Source: JBBECE01 sp040881985 (lineage in GTDB: Bacteria; Pseudomonadota; Alphaproteobacteria; Rhizobiales; Devosiaceae). From it: 28,135 nucleotides of DNA. Made by a program: the position numbers and the translations under genes. Under the pieces are notes generated by a model. That model was not told the origin of the DNA and did not search any database. It saw nothing but the letters and a program-made list of their open reading frames with translations. This document shows positions 7,650 to 14,748 of the stretch, piece by piece; the first letter of the stretch is position 1, and each line of letters opens with the position of its first letter. The stretch is taken from the NCBI GenBank assembly GCA_040881985.1, contig JBBECE010000017.1, forward strand, positions 1 through 28,135, read 5' to 3'.

Positions 7650-7820
7650 AAATGACGGGTTCAGAGCGCATTATCATGGGGTTCCCGGCGGCTCGCCCGT
7701 CGGTCGATGAAACGGTCGAGAGCGGAAAGCACCCTTTGCAGCCTGAAGGCTACGCCGAGACAAGGATCGTTCTTCGCACATGGATCAAGCATTGATCACG
7801 CGGCCCGAGGGCATGCGCGC
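7650..7820 (+). other. Intergenic region nadD-rsfS with a 15-bp palindrome
   Basis: This is the longest gap inside the plus-strand cluster. It contains the perfect inverted repeat GATCAA-GCA-TTGATC (7783-7797), which lies 24 bases before the chosen rsfS start and could be an operator or chance. A TTGCAG...GACAAG pair with 17-base spacing (about 7736-7764) is a poor promoter candidate. An in-frame ATG at 7707 would extend rsfS through this gap, but that stretch has no family resemblance and no ribosome site. Confidence 0.35.
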
Positions 7821-8207
7821 ATGAGGTCTGTCGCCCCCCGCAGGCGCGGGAAAGTTGAACCGAAACCCCAAGTCCAGATGATCGATGTCGTGCGGCAAAG
7901 CCTGGACGATGCCAAGGCCCAGGACACTGTTGCCGTCGACATGACCGGCCGTTCGCCGCTTGCCGACCACATGGTCGTCACCACCGGCCGCTCGCACCGC
8001 CATGTCGGGGCCGTCGCCGAGCAGCTGATGCGGGCGCTGAAGGAAGCCGGCTTCGGCACCGCCAGAGTCGAAGGTCTGCCCCAGTCCGACTGGGTGCTCG
8101 TCGATGCCGGCGACGTCATCGTCCACATCTTCCGGCCGGAAGTGCGCGAGTTCTACAATCTCGAGAAAATCTGGGCCGCCGGCATTCCCGCCGCCGAGAC
8201 CCGCTGA
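7821..8207 (+). CDS. rsfS: Ribosome silencing factor RsfS
   Basis: RsfS (YbeB/Iojap) binds uL14 and blocks joining of the ribosomal subunits when nutrients are short. I chose ATG 7821 (128 residues) because GAGG lies ten bases upstream; ATG 7878 (109 residues) is the alternative, without a ribosome site. The domain begins at about residue 20 with IDVVRQSLDDAKAQDTVAVD. It continues through LADHMVVTTGRSHRHVGA, the conserved EGLPQSDWVLVDAGDVIVH and VREFYNLEKIW. The neighbours nadD and rlmH are its near-universal partners. Confidence 0.96.
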   Translation: MRSVAPRRRGKVEPKPQVQMIDVVRQSLDDAKAQDTVAVDMTGRSPLADHMVVTTGRSHRHVGAVAEQLMRALKEAGFGTARVEGLPQSDWVLVDAGDVIVHIFRPEVREFYNLEKIWAAGIPAAETR

Positions 8208-8222
8208 CTTGCATCGCCGCCG

Positions 8223-8708
8223 ATGCGCCTTCTGATCGCCGCCATCGGCCGCCTCCGGGCGGGCCCCGAGCGCGAACTCGTCACCCGCTATCTCGAGCGC
8301 GCCAAGACCACGGGGCGCCAGCTTGGCCTTTCCGGCTTCGAGTTCAGGGAATGCGCCGAATCCCGTGCTGCTGGTCCAGCCACTCGCAACAAAGAGGAAG
8401 CCGCGGCGCTACTGGCACTGGTGCCGGCGGACGCCCGTCTCGTCGCACTCGACGAACGCGGCAAGGCGATCACCAGCGAGGCGTTCGCCCACCACATCGG
8501 CCGCTGGCGCGACGATGGGACGACTTCGCTGATTTTCGCTATCGGCGGCCCGGACGGGCTCGACCCCGCCGTGCGCGAGCGAGCCGACCTGATTGTTGGC
8601 TTCTCGGCGCTCACTTGGCCGCATCAGCTCGTCCGGGTGATGCTGACCGAGCAGCTTTACCGTGCGACGACCATTCTTTCGGGCCATCCCTATCACCGGG
8701 GCGGCTAG
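8223..8708 (+). CDS. rlmH: 23S rRNA pseudouridine-1915 N3-methyltransferase
   Basis: RlmH methylates the pseudouridine at position 1915 in helix 69 of 23S rRNA, using S-adenosylmethionine, on the assembled 70S ribosome. The 161-residue protein has the SPOUT trefoil-knot signature LIFAIGGPDGLDP near residue 100. It has the invariant C-terminus HPYHRGG, which contacts the ribosome. The start ATG 8223 stands 15 bases after the rsfS stop. The length is normal for the family. Confidence 0.97.
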   Translation: MRLLIAAIGRLRAGPERELVTRYLERAKTTGRQLGLSGFEFRECAESRAAGPATRNKEEAAALLALVPADARLVALDERGKAITSEAFAHHIGRWRDDGTTSLIFAIGGPDGLDPAVRERADLIVGFSALTWPHQLVRVMLTEQLYRATTILSGHPYHRGG

Positions 8709-8766
8709 CGGCGGGGAACTCGAGGACTGCTAGATTGCGCCCTGATTCGTCCAACCGCGAGGCCTG

Positions 8767-10089
8767 ATGCGCTCACTCTTGCCAACCTTGGCGCTTGTTC
8801 TGGCGGGAATTTGCTTGGCCGACTTGACCGATCACGTACTTGCCCAGTCCGGCGCCTCCGCTGAGGATGCCGCTGCGATCCAGGCCGATCTCGACGAGGT
8901 ACGCGCCTCGATCACCGTCTCCGATGATCGCGCCGCCGCACTTGCCCGGGAGATCGCGGCGATGGGCGACGACCGCGCCCAGCTCAACGCCGAGCTGATC
9001 GCCGCCGCCCAGCGCGTCCGGCTCGCCGAAATCGAGGTCGGGGATGTCGAGGAACGGCTGCTGGCGCTACGCGCCGAGGAATCGCGTATCAAAGTGCGCC
9101 TCGAGGATGAGGATGGCTCGGTCGTCTCGCTCGTCGCCGCCCTGCAGCGGATCGGCCGCAGCCCGCCGCCTGCCCTGATTGTCGATCCCGCCGACGCGTT
9201 GAGTTCGGCCCGCTCGGCCGTGCTGCTGTCGGCGGTCCTGCCGCAACTGCGCGAGCGCGCCGCCAGGGTCCTGACCGACCTCAACGCCCTGCAGGAGGTG
9301 CGGCTGGCGGTCGAGGCGGAGGAGGCAACGCTGCGCCGCAACCTCTCGACGCTCGGCGAAGAACGGCTGCGGATCGCAACCTTGATTGAAGCGCGAAAGC
9401 GCGGCGTCGTGCGCGCCGGCGAGGCGCTCGAAGCCGAGCAGCAGCGCGCCGAGGAATTGGCCGCCGAAGCCTCGACCCTCGCCGAACTGATCGCCACGAT
9501 GGAGAGCGAGATCGGGTCTGTGTCCGACGCCGCCGACGCCGCCCGCGCCGCCGATGAAGACGCCGACGGCCCGGCGCTCACGAGCAACGGCGATGACCCT
9601 GTCCGCCTTGCCTTCGCCAACCCCGACCGCACCGGGCCGGCGGTGCCTTTCTCCGGGGCCAAAGGGTATCTGGAGCTGCCGGCGAGCGGCGTGCGGGTCC
9701 TCGATTTCGGGGCGCCTGACGGCTTTGGCGGGGTCTCCCAAGGCGTCTTCATCGTCACCCGCGCCGAGGCGCAAGTTGTCGCCCCTGCCGACGGTTGGGT
9801 CGTCTACAAGGGTCCCTACCTTAATTATGGCCAAATCGTTATTCTCAATGCGGGTCTTGGATACAACATCGTGTTGGCCGGCCTCGACAGCACCGCTGTC
9901 GAGCTCGGCCAGTTCGTTTTGATGGGAGAGCCGTTGGGGCAGATGGGCACCCGCACGACCGGTCAAACCGTTGCGACCAGCGCTGGCATGTCGCGCCCGA
10001 CGCTCTATATTGAAATCCGCAGCGATGGCGCCCCCATCGACCCGTCCGAATGGTGGGCCCCCGCGCCGCCCGAAACCCTCGAGGGATGA
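8767..10089 (+). CDS. EnvC-like murein hydrolase activator (degenerate M23 domain)
   Basis: Proteins of this family act in the periplasm to activate septal amidases during daughter-cell separation. The 440 residues show an N-terminal signal (hydrophobic 3-24, likely cleavage after VLA at 26). A long Ala/Glu/Arg-rich coiled coil spans roughly 33-265, and a LytM/M23 fold covers about 305-435 (APADGWVVYKG, YGQIVILNAG, LYIEIRSDGAPIDP). The zinc-binding histidines are absent: GAPDGFGG stands where the HxxxD motif would be, and YNIVLAG replaces the usual His-containing strand. It is therefore expected to regulate rather than cut peptidoglycan. GCGAGG precedes the ATG. The stop overlaps ctpA by four bases, matching the common envC-ctpA pair. 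Confidence 0.9.
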   Translation: MRSLLPTLALVLAGICLADLTDHVLAQSGASAEDAAAIQADLDEVRASITVSDDRAAALAREIAAMGDDRAQLNAELIAAAQRVRLAEIEVGDVEERLLALRAEESRIKVRLEDEDGSVVSLVAALQRIGRSPPPALIVDPADALSSARSAVLLSAVLPQLRERAARVLTDLNALQEVRLAVEAEEATLRRNLSTLGEERLRIATLIEARKRGVVRAGEALEAEQQRAEELAAEASTLAELIATMESEIGSVSDAADAARAADEDADGPALTSNGDDPVRLAFANPDRTGPAVPFSGAKGYLELPASGVRVLDFGAPDGFGGVSQGVFIVTRAEAQVVAPADGWVVYKGPYLNYGQIVILNAGLGYNIVLAGLDSTAVELGQFVLMGEPLGQMGTRTTGQTVATSAGMSRPTLYIEIRSDGAPIDPSEWWAPAPPETLEG

Positions 10090-11441
10090 CGACCAACATG
10101 ACCTATCTTCTCCGGACGAGCTTGCTCGCGCTTTGCCTGGTTGCCGGCGCTTTCATGCTCACCCAGTCGACCGCCCAGGAGCAGCAAGCCGAGCCGCCGG
10201 CCGCCGCGGACCCGCTCGCCGATCTCGACATCTATCGCGAGCTCAATCTTTTCGGCGAGGTTTTCGACCGCATTCGCGACGAATATGTCGACCCGCCGAA
10301 CGAGCGCGAACTGATCCGCGCCGCCATCCAGGGCATGCTCACCTCGCTCGATCCGCATTCGGGCTATCTCGATCCCGACAACTATGCCGACGTCCGCCAG
10401 GACACCGAGGGCACGTTCGGCGGGCTTGGCATCGAGGTCACCATGGAAGAGGGCGTCGTCAAGGTTGTTACCCCGATCGACGAAACTCCCGCCGCCCGCG
10501 CCGGCATCCTTTCCAACGATTTCATCATCGAACTCGACCGCGAGCCGGTGCTCGGACTCACCCTCGACGAGGCCGTCGAAAAGATGCGCGGCGAGCTCGG
10601 CAGCTCGATCGAATTGACGGTCATCCGCGAAGGGGTCGACGAGCCGCTTTATTTCACGCTTCGCCGCGACGTCATCGCGCTCAGGGTCGTCCGCCACGTC
10701 ATCGACCGCGACGTTGGTATTATCCGGCTGGCGCGCTTCACCGAACAGGCCTTTGCGGGGCTTGAAGCCGCGCTTGAGACGATCCGCGAGGAGGTCGGCC
10801 CCGACCTCAGGGGCTTCATCCTCGATCTCAGGAACAATCCCGGCGGTCTCGTCGATCAGGCGGTGTTCGTCGCCGACGCCTTCCTGCCGCAGGGCAACGT
10901 GCTGTCCACCCGCGGCCGGGCGGAAGAGGAAAACGACCGTTTCGACGCCCACGCCGACGACGTCGACATTCTCACCCAGGGCATCCCGCTGATCGTCTTG
11001 ATCAATGGCGGCTCCGCCTCGGCGGCCGAGATCGTCGCCGGGGCTCTGCAGGACCAGAAGCGGGCGACCCTTGTTGGCACCCGCTCCTTTGGTAAAGGCT
11101 CGGTGCAGAGCGTCATCTCGCTCGGCAGCGACGGCGCGATCCGGCTCACCACCTCGCGCTATTACACCCCCTCCGGCCGTTCCATCCAGGCGAGCGGCAT
11201 TTTCCCGGATATCGAGATTTTCGAGGACGTACCGGAGGAGTTCCAGGGCCGCGACGAAATCATCGGCGAGGCGGGGCTGCGCGGCCAGATCGGCGGCGGC
11301 ACCAACGAGGAAGCGACGACCGGCTCCTCCGTCTACGTACCCGCCGACCGGGCGCTCGACACCCAACTCAATTTCGCGCTCGACCTCTTGAACGGGGTGA
11401 TCCAAAACGCGGCGTTCCCGCCCGATCCGAACGCCTCATAA
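10086..11441 (+). CDS. ctpA: Carboxy-terminal processing protease (S41)
   Basis: CtpA is a periplasmic or membrane-anchored serine protease that trims or degrades envelope proteins, including peptidoglycan hydrolases in several species. From ATG 10086 (ATGA overlap with the EnvC-like gene) it has 451 residues; ATG 10098 is an alternative. A signal or anchor segment occupies about 8-30. The PDZ domain covers about 100-185 (GTFGGLGIEV, AARAGILSNDFII). The S41 core contains DLRNNPGGLVDQAV, the catalytic serine 312 in GGSASAAE and lysine 337 in RSFGKGSVQ. The inferred Ser-Lys dyad has the 25-residue spacing known from E. coli Prc. The tail of about 90 residues is variable. Confidence 0.96.
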   Translation: MTTNMTYLLRTSLLALCLVAGAFMLTQSTAQEQQAEPPAAADPLADLDIYRELNLFGEVFDRIRDEYVDPPNERELIRAAIQGMLTSLDPHSGYLDPDNYADVRQDTEGTFGGLGIEVTMEEGVVKVVTPIDETPAARAGILSNDFIIELDREPVLGLTLDEAVEKMRGELGSSIELTVIREGVDEPLYFTLRRDVIALRVVRHVIDRDVGIIRLARFTEQAFAGLEAALETIREEVGPDLRGFILDLRNNPGGLVDQAVFVADAFLPQGNVLSTRGRAEEENDRFDAHADDVDILTQGIPLIVLINGGSASAAEIVAGALQDQKRATLVGTRSFGKGSVQSVISLGSDGAIRLTTSRYYTPSGRSIQASGIFPDIEIFEDVPEEFQGRDEIIGEAGLRGQIGGGTNEEATTGSSVYVPADRALDTQLNFALDLLNGVIQNAAFPPDPNAS

Positions 11442-11517
11442 CGTGGTATAGACCCGCCACCGCCGCCCCGCCCTGATTCGCCGGGCGTCGGCGGCTTCGC
11501 TAGCGGGGCGATCACCG

Positions 11518-12684
11518 ATGGCCAACGAGCTGGATGCACCGCTGGGCCGGCGAAGCGCCAGAGCCGCCTCGCGCGTCGCCTCCAAACGCGCCCGCCGCAT
11601 CCCGCTCGCCGTCGTCGCGATCCTTGTCGCGGTCGCCGCGCTACTAATCCCGACCGTCTGGGTGCTGGTCGTCAACGGCCCCGAAGGCGGCCGGCCCGCC
11701 GCCGAAATCGATATGGCGCCTGCCCCCTCCGGCGGTTCCGGCAGCCAACTGACCCTGGATGTTGCCGAAGAAATAGCGCGCAACGCCGAGACGGCGTCCC
11801 CGGATCTGGTCGGCTCCGAGGTTCCCTCCGAAGCGGCGATCACCGAGATTGACGGACTGCCGGTCGGGCGGGACATATTCGGCCCTCTCCCCGACCTAAT
11901 TGAAGCGAGCCCGCACGGTCCGGTGCCGCGGTTGGGGCCGGGCGGGCAGAAGCCCGCCGACATCTACGCCCGCGCCTCGATCGGCCCCGCCGCCGCCGCC
12001 GGCCGGCCGCGCATCGCGCTGCTGGTAACCGGGCTCGGCCTTGCTGAGGCATCGAGCCGCAGCGCTATTTCCGGGCTTCCGGGCAACGTCACCCTCGCCT
12101 TTGCTCCCTACGGCGACCTCGTGGTCGAACTCGCCCACGCCGCCCGTGAAGGCGGCCATGAGATCATGCTGCAGATTCCGATGGAGCCTTTCGACTATCC
12201 GGACACCGACCCCGGCCCGCAAACCCTGCTCGCCGGTGAGCCCGCCAGCGCCAATCTCGATCGGCTCTATTGGCTGATGTCGCGGATCGGCGCCTACACC
12301 GGGCTCGTCAACTACATGGGCGCGCGCTTTACCGCTTCGGCGGTCGATTTCGGACCGATCATGGAGGAGATTGGCGGGCGCGGCCTTTCCTACATTGACG
12401 ACGGCAGCTCCAACCGCTCGCTCGCCCCCCAGCTCGCCCGCGACAATTCGGTCGATTTCGCCCGCGCCGATGTCATCATCGACCGCGAGCCCTCGCGCCC
12501 CGAAATCCTTGCTGCCCTCGAGCGGCTCGAATCGATCGCCGCCCGCGGCGGCAAGGCCATTGGCTTCGCCTCGGCGTTGCCGGTGACGATCAGCACGCTC
12601 GCCGAATGGGCTCGCGGCCTCGATGGGCGCGGCATCCTCCTCGTGCCGGTGAGTTCGATCTCCGGCGAGGATTCTGCTGAGTGA
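11518..12684 (+). CDS. Divergent polysaccharide deacetylase (YibQ/DUF610 family)
   Basis: This 388-residue protein has a basic N-terminus and one membrane segment at about 28-53. A disordered Pro/Ala/Gly linker follows, then a periplasmic NodB-like barrel at about 160-380. Family motifs are RIALLVTGLGL, LPGNVTLAFAPYG, HEIMLQIPMEPFDYP, NYMGARFTA and the LSYIDDGSS strand. Family members have lost part of the canonical deacetylase metal site, so catalysis is uncertain and the cellular role is unknown. Its regular place beside envC and ctpA suggests cell-wall or division work; E. coli yibQ also lies beside envC. A 76-base gap separates it from ctpA, and rppH overlaps its stop (GTGA). Confidence 0.9.
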   Translation: MANELDAPLGRRSARAASRVASKRARRIPLAVVAILVAVAALLIPTVWVLVVNGPEGGRPAAEIDMAPAPSGGSGSQLTLDVAEEIARNAETASPDLVGSEVPSEAAITEIDGLPVGRDIFGPLPDLIEASPHGPVPRLGPGGQKPADIYARASIGPAAAAGRPRIALLVTGLGLAEASSRSAISGLPGNVTLAFAPYGDLVVELAHAAREGGHEIMLQIPMEPFDYPDTDPGPQTLLAGEPASANLDRLYWLMSRIGAYTGLVNYMGARFTASAVDFGPIMEEIGGRGLSYIDDGSSNRSLAPQLARDNSVDFARADVIIDREPSRPEILAALERLESIAARGGKAIGFASALPVTISTLAEWARGLDGRGILLVPVSSISGEDSAE

Positions 12685-13202
12685 AGCGCCCGCCGGTGCG
12701 GGAAAGCCTGCCCTATCGCCCCTGCGCCGGGGCAGCGGTGTTCAATCAAACAGGCGAGGTTTTCATCGGCCGCCGGCTCAACTCCGGCGACGAGGAATCC
12801 GGCGCCTGGCAAATGCCGCAGGGCGGGCTTGATCCGGGAGAGGCCCCGTTGGACGGCGCCCGGCGTGAACTCTTCGAAGAGACCAACATCAACTCGGTCT
12901 CCCTGATTGCACCAGTCGATGGCTGGATCAACTACGACCTGCCCGACGAACTTATCGGCGTCGCGCTCAAGGGCAACTATCGTGGCCAGACCCAGCGCTG
13001 GTTCGCTTTCCGCTTCGAGGGCAGCGAATCCGAGATCGATGTGCAGAGGCCCGGCGGCGGCAAACACAAACCGGAATTTGAGTCCTGGCGCTGGGCCGCG
13101 CTCGAAGACTTGCCGGGCATCGTCGTGCCGTTCAAACGCGAAGCCTATTTGAAAATTGTGGCGGCGCTGCGCCCCCTCGCCGCAAACCTGTCAAATGGTT
13201 GA
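12681..13202 (+). CDS. rppH: RNA pyrophosphohydrolase (Nudix)
   Basis: RppH removes pyrophosphate from the 5' end of transcripts and so starts RNase E-dependent decay. In Bartonella the homologue is invasion protein IalA. The 173 residues open with YRPCAGAAVFNQTGEVFIGRR split around residue 15. The Nudix box is at 48-70, with Glu54 and REL-x-EE at 62-67; Asn69 replaces the consensus glycine, which is tolerated in relatives. FESWRWAALEDLP and VVPFKREAY are typical of RppH. The GTG start at 12681 overlaps the preceding stop (GTGA); no ATG is available nearby. The next gene starts within its last codons. Confidence 0.96.
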   Translation: MKRPPVRESLPYRPCAGAAVFNQTGEVFIGRRLNSGDEESGAWQMPQGGLDPGEAPLDGARRELFEETNINSVSLIAPVDGWINYDLPDELIGVALKGNYRGQTQRWFAFRFEGSESEIDVQRPGGGKHKPEFESWRWAALEDLPGIVVPFKREAYLKIVAALRPLAANLSNG

Positions 13203-13635
13203 GATCAGGCCTATTGCGGAAGCCGATCGCCCCAAGTGGCAAGAGATGCGCAGCGCGCTCTGGCCCGACCAGGATCCAGAAGAACTCGCGGGCGAACTCA
13301 CGGACTTCCTGGCCGACCCCAACCAACACGCGTTGGGCGCCTTCGCCGACGACCAGCTCATCGGCTTTGCCGAGTGTTCCGAGCGCCCCTGGGGCGAAGA
13401 GTGTCATACAAAGCCTGTGGCCTGGCTGGAGGCCATCTATGTCGCACCCGATTTCCGCCGTGCCGGCGTCAGCGCAGCCCTTGTTCGCGCGGTCGAAACC
13501 TGGGCCCGTGGCCGCAACCTCAGGGAACTCGGCTCCGATGCGCTGATCGACAATCAAGTCTCCATCACCGTCCACGGGCGATGGGGCTTCACCGAAACCC
13601 AACGCGCAGTCTCCTTCCGCAAGGACCTCGCGTGA
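13195..13635 (+). CDS. AAC(6')-like GNAT acetyltransferase
   Basis: This 146-residue acetyltransferase resembles chromosomal aminoglycoside 6'-N-acetyltransferases of the AAC(6')-Iy/-Iz type along its whole length. Shared features are an ALWPDxDPEE segment near residue 21, PVAWLEAIYVAPDFRRAG with the acetyl-CoA loop, ELGSDALIDN and a C-terminal GFTETQRAVSFRK. The ATG at 13195 lies inside rppH (eight-base overlap), and its stop overlaps the racemase start, so all three are probably translated together. Resistance activity cannot be inferred from resemblance; many such chromosomal proteins have other or unknown substrates. ATG 13156 is an in-frame upstream alternative but falls well inside rppH. 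Confidence 0.85.
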   Translation: MVEIRPIAEADRPKWQEMRSALWPDQDPEELAGELTDFLADPNQHALGAFADDQLIGFAECSERPWGEECHTKPVAWLEAIYVAPDFRRAGVSAALVRAVETWARGRNLRELGSDALIDNQVSITVHGRWGFTETQRAVSFRKDLA

Positions 13636-14318
13636 AAACCATCGGGCTGATCGGCGGGATGAGCTGGGAATCCTCGGCGCATTACTATCGCATCCTCAAC
13701 GAAGAGACCGAAAAGCGCCTCGGCGGGCTGCATTCGGCGATCGTGCTGATGCATTCAGTCGATTTCGCTCCGATAGAGGCGATGCAGCGCGCCGGGGAAT
13801 GGGACGAGGCCGGGGAAGCGCTTGCGGCCATTGCCCGGAGGCTCGAGGCGGCCGGCGCGGGCGTGATCGGCCTTGCGACCAACACCATGCACATCGTCGC
13901 CCCGCAGATCGAGGCGTCGATTTCGGTGCCGTTCATCCATATTGCCGACCCGACCGCCGAGGCGCTGCGCGCCGGGGGTTTCGAGCGCGTCGGGCTCCTC
14001 GGCACGCGGTTCACCATGGAGATGGATTTCTATCACGCCGCCATGCGCGAACGCGGCATCGCGACCTTTGCGCCAGAGGTCGGGCATACCGAGCTCAACG
14101 GCATCATCTACGAGGAACTGTGCAAGGGGATTGTCCGCGACGCCTCCCGCACAACCTTCATCGCCGCGATCGAGCGGCTCGCCGCCATGGGCGCCGAAGC
14201 AGTGATTCTCGGCTGCACCGAAATCGCCATGCTGATCGACGATTCGGTCTCCCCGCTGCCGGTCTTCGACACCTCCGACCTTCACGCGCGGGCGCTGATG
14301 GCCGCCGCGCTCGCCTGA
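13632..14318 (+). CDS. Aspartate/glutamate racemase family protein
   Basis: Members of this family interconvert L- and D-aspartate or glutamate without a cofactor. From GTG 13632 (GTGA overlap with the preceding stop) the protein has 228 residues, the family's normal length. It begins KTIGLIGGMSWESSAHYY. The two active-site positions are Thr83 in ATNTMH and Cys195 in LGCTEIAML. The first is threonine instead of the usual cysteine, as described for E. coli YgeA (Thr83/Cys197, recalled from the literature). A Thr/Cys pair may make the reaction largely one-way. D-amino acids for peptidoglycan would fit the nearby cell-wall genes, but that link is inference. Confidence 0.88.
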   Translation: MKTIGLIGGMSWESSAHYYRILNEETEKRLGGLHSAIVLMHSVDFAPIEAMQRAGEWDEAGEALAAIARRLEAAGAGVIGLATNTMHIVAPQIEASISVPFIHIADPTAEALRAGGFERVGLLGTRFTMEMDFYHAAMRERGIATFAPEVGHTELNGIIYEELCKGIVRDASRTTFIAAIERLAAMGAEAVILGCTEIAMLIDDSVSPLPVFDTSDLHARALMAAALA

Positions 14319-14322
14319 CGGG

Positions 14323-14748
14323 TCAGTGGGCGGCGCCGATATCCATATCTGCGGCTTCGAGCATCAGGTTCCTCCACCCATCGAGGAGATATTGGGCGGC
14401 GTCCCTTGCCTCGAGGCTTTCGGCCGCCGCCATCGCTTCCTCGGCGAGCTTGATCGCCGCCTCGATCTCCGCAGGCGCGAAATCGCCGGCCGAGCGGGCG
14501 CTGTCGGCCAGGATCGTCAGCCCCGAAGGCGACACGTCGGCGAACCCGCCCTGCACGTAGAAGCTTCGGTCGGCCTCTCCCTCCCGGCCGACCGTCACGA
14601 AGCCCGGCCGCAATGTGGTCAAGAGTGCCGCATGGTCGCCCATGACGGTGAAATAACCTTCCGCGCCCGGGACCGAGACGGCGCCGACCTCTTCGCTGAG
14701 GACGAGCCTTTCCGGCGAGACAATTTCGATTTTGACGGCGGCGGCCAC
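14323..14748 (-). CDS. atpC: ATP synthase F1 epsilon subunit
   Basis: Epsilon is the small central-stalk subunit that links rotation to the F1 head and regulates ATP hydrolysis. The 141 residues begin VKIEIVSPERLVLSEEV, with PGAEGYFTVMGDHAALLT near residue 27 as the family signature and a C-terminal helical pair from about residue 90. The start is GTG at 14748, whose first base is the last base of the atpD stop (TAGTG), so translation is probably coupled. The gene ends four bases from the converging racemase gene. Confidence 0.97.
   Translation of the reverse strand: MAAAVKIEIVSPERLVLSEEVGAVSVPGAEGYFTVMGDHAALLTTLRPGFVTVGREGEADRSFYVQGGFADVSPSGLTILADSARSAGDFAPAEIEAAIKLAEEAMAAAESLEARDAAQYLLDGWRNLMLEAADMDIGAAH

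Noticed and set aside
7707..7820. N-terminal extension of rsfS from ATG 7707
   Set aside because: The extra 38 residues have no family resemblance and no ribosome site, and they span the palindrome; ATG 7821 has GAGG upstream.
11424..11452. TATAGA (11447-11452) as a promoter for the YibQ-family gene
   Set aside because: The -10 is fair but no recognisable -35 lies 16-18 bases upstream.
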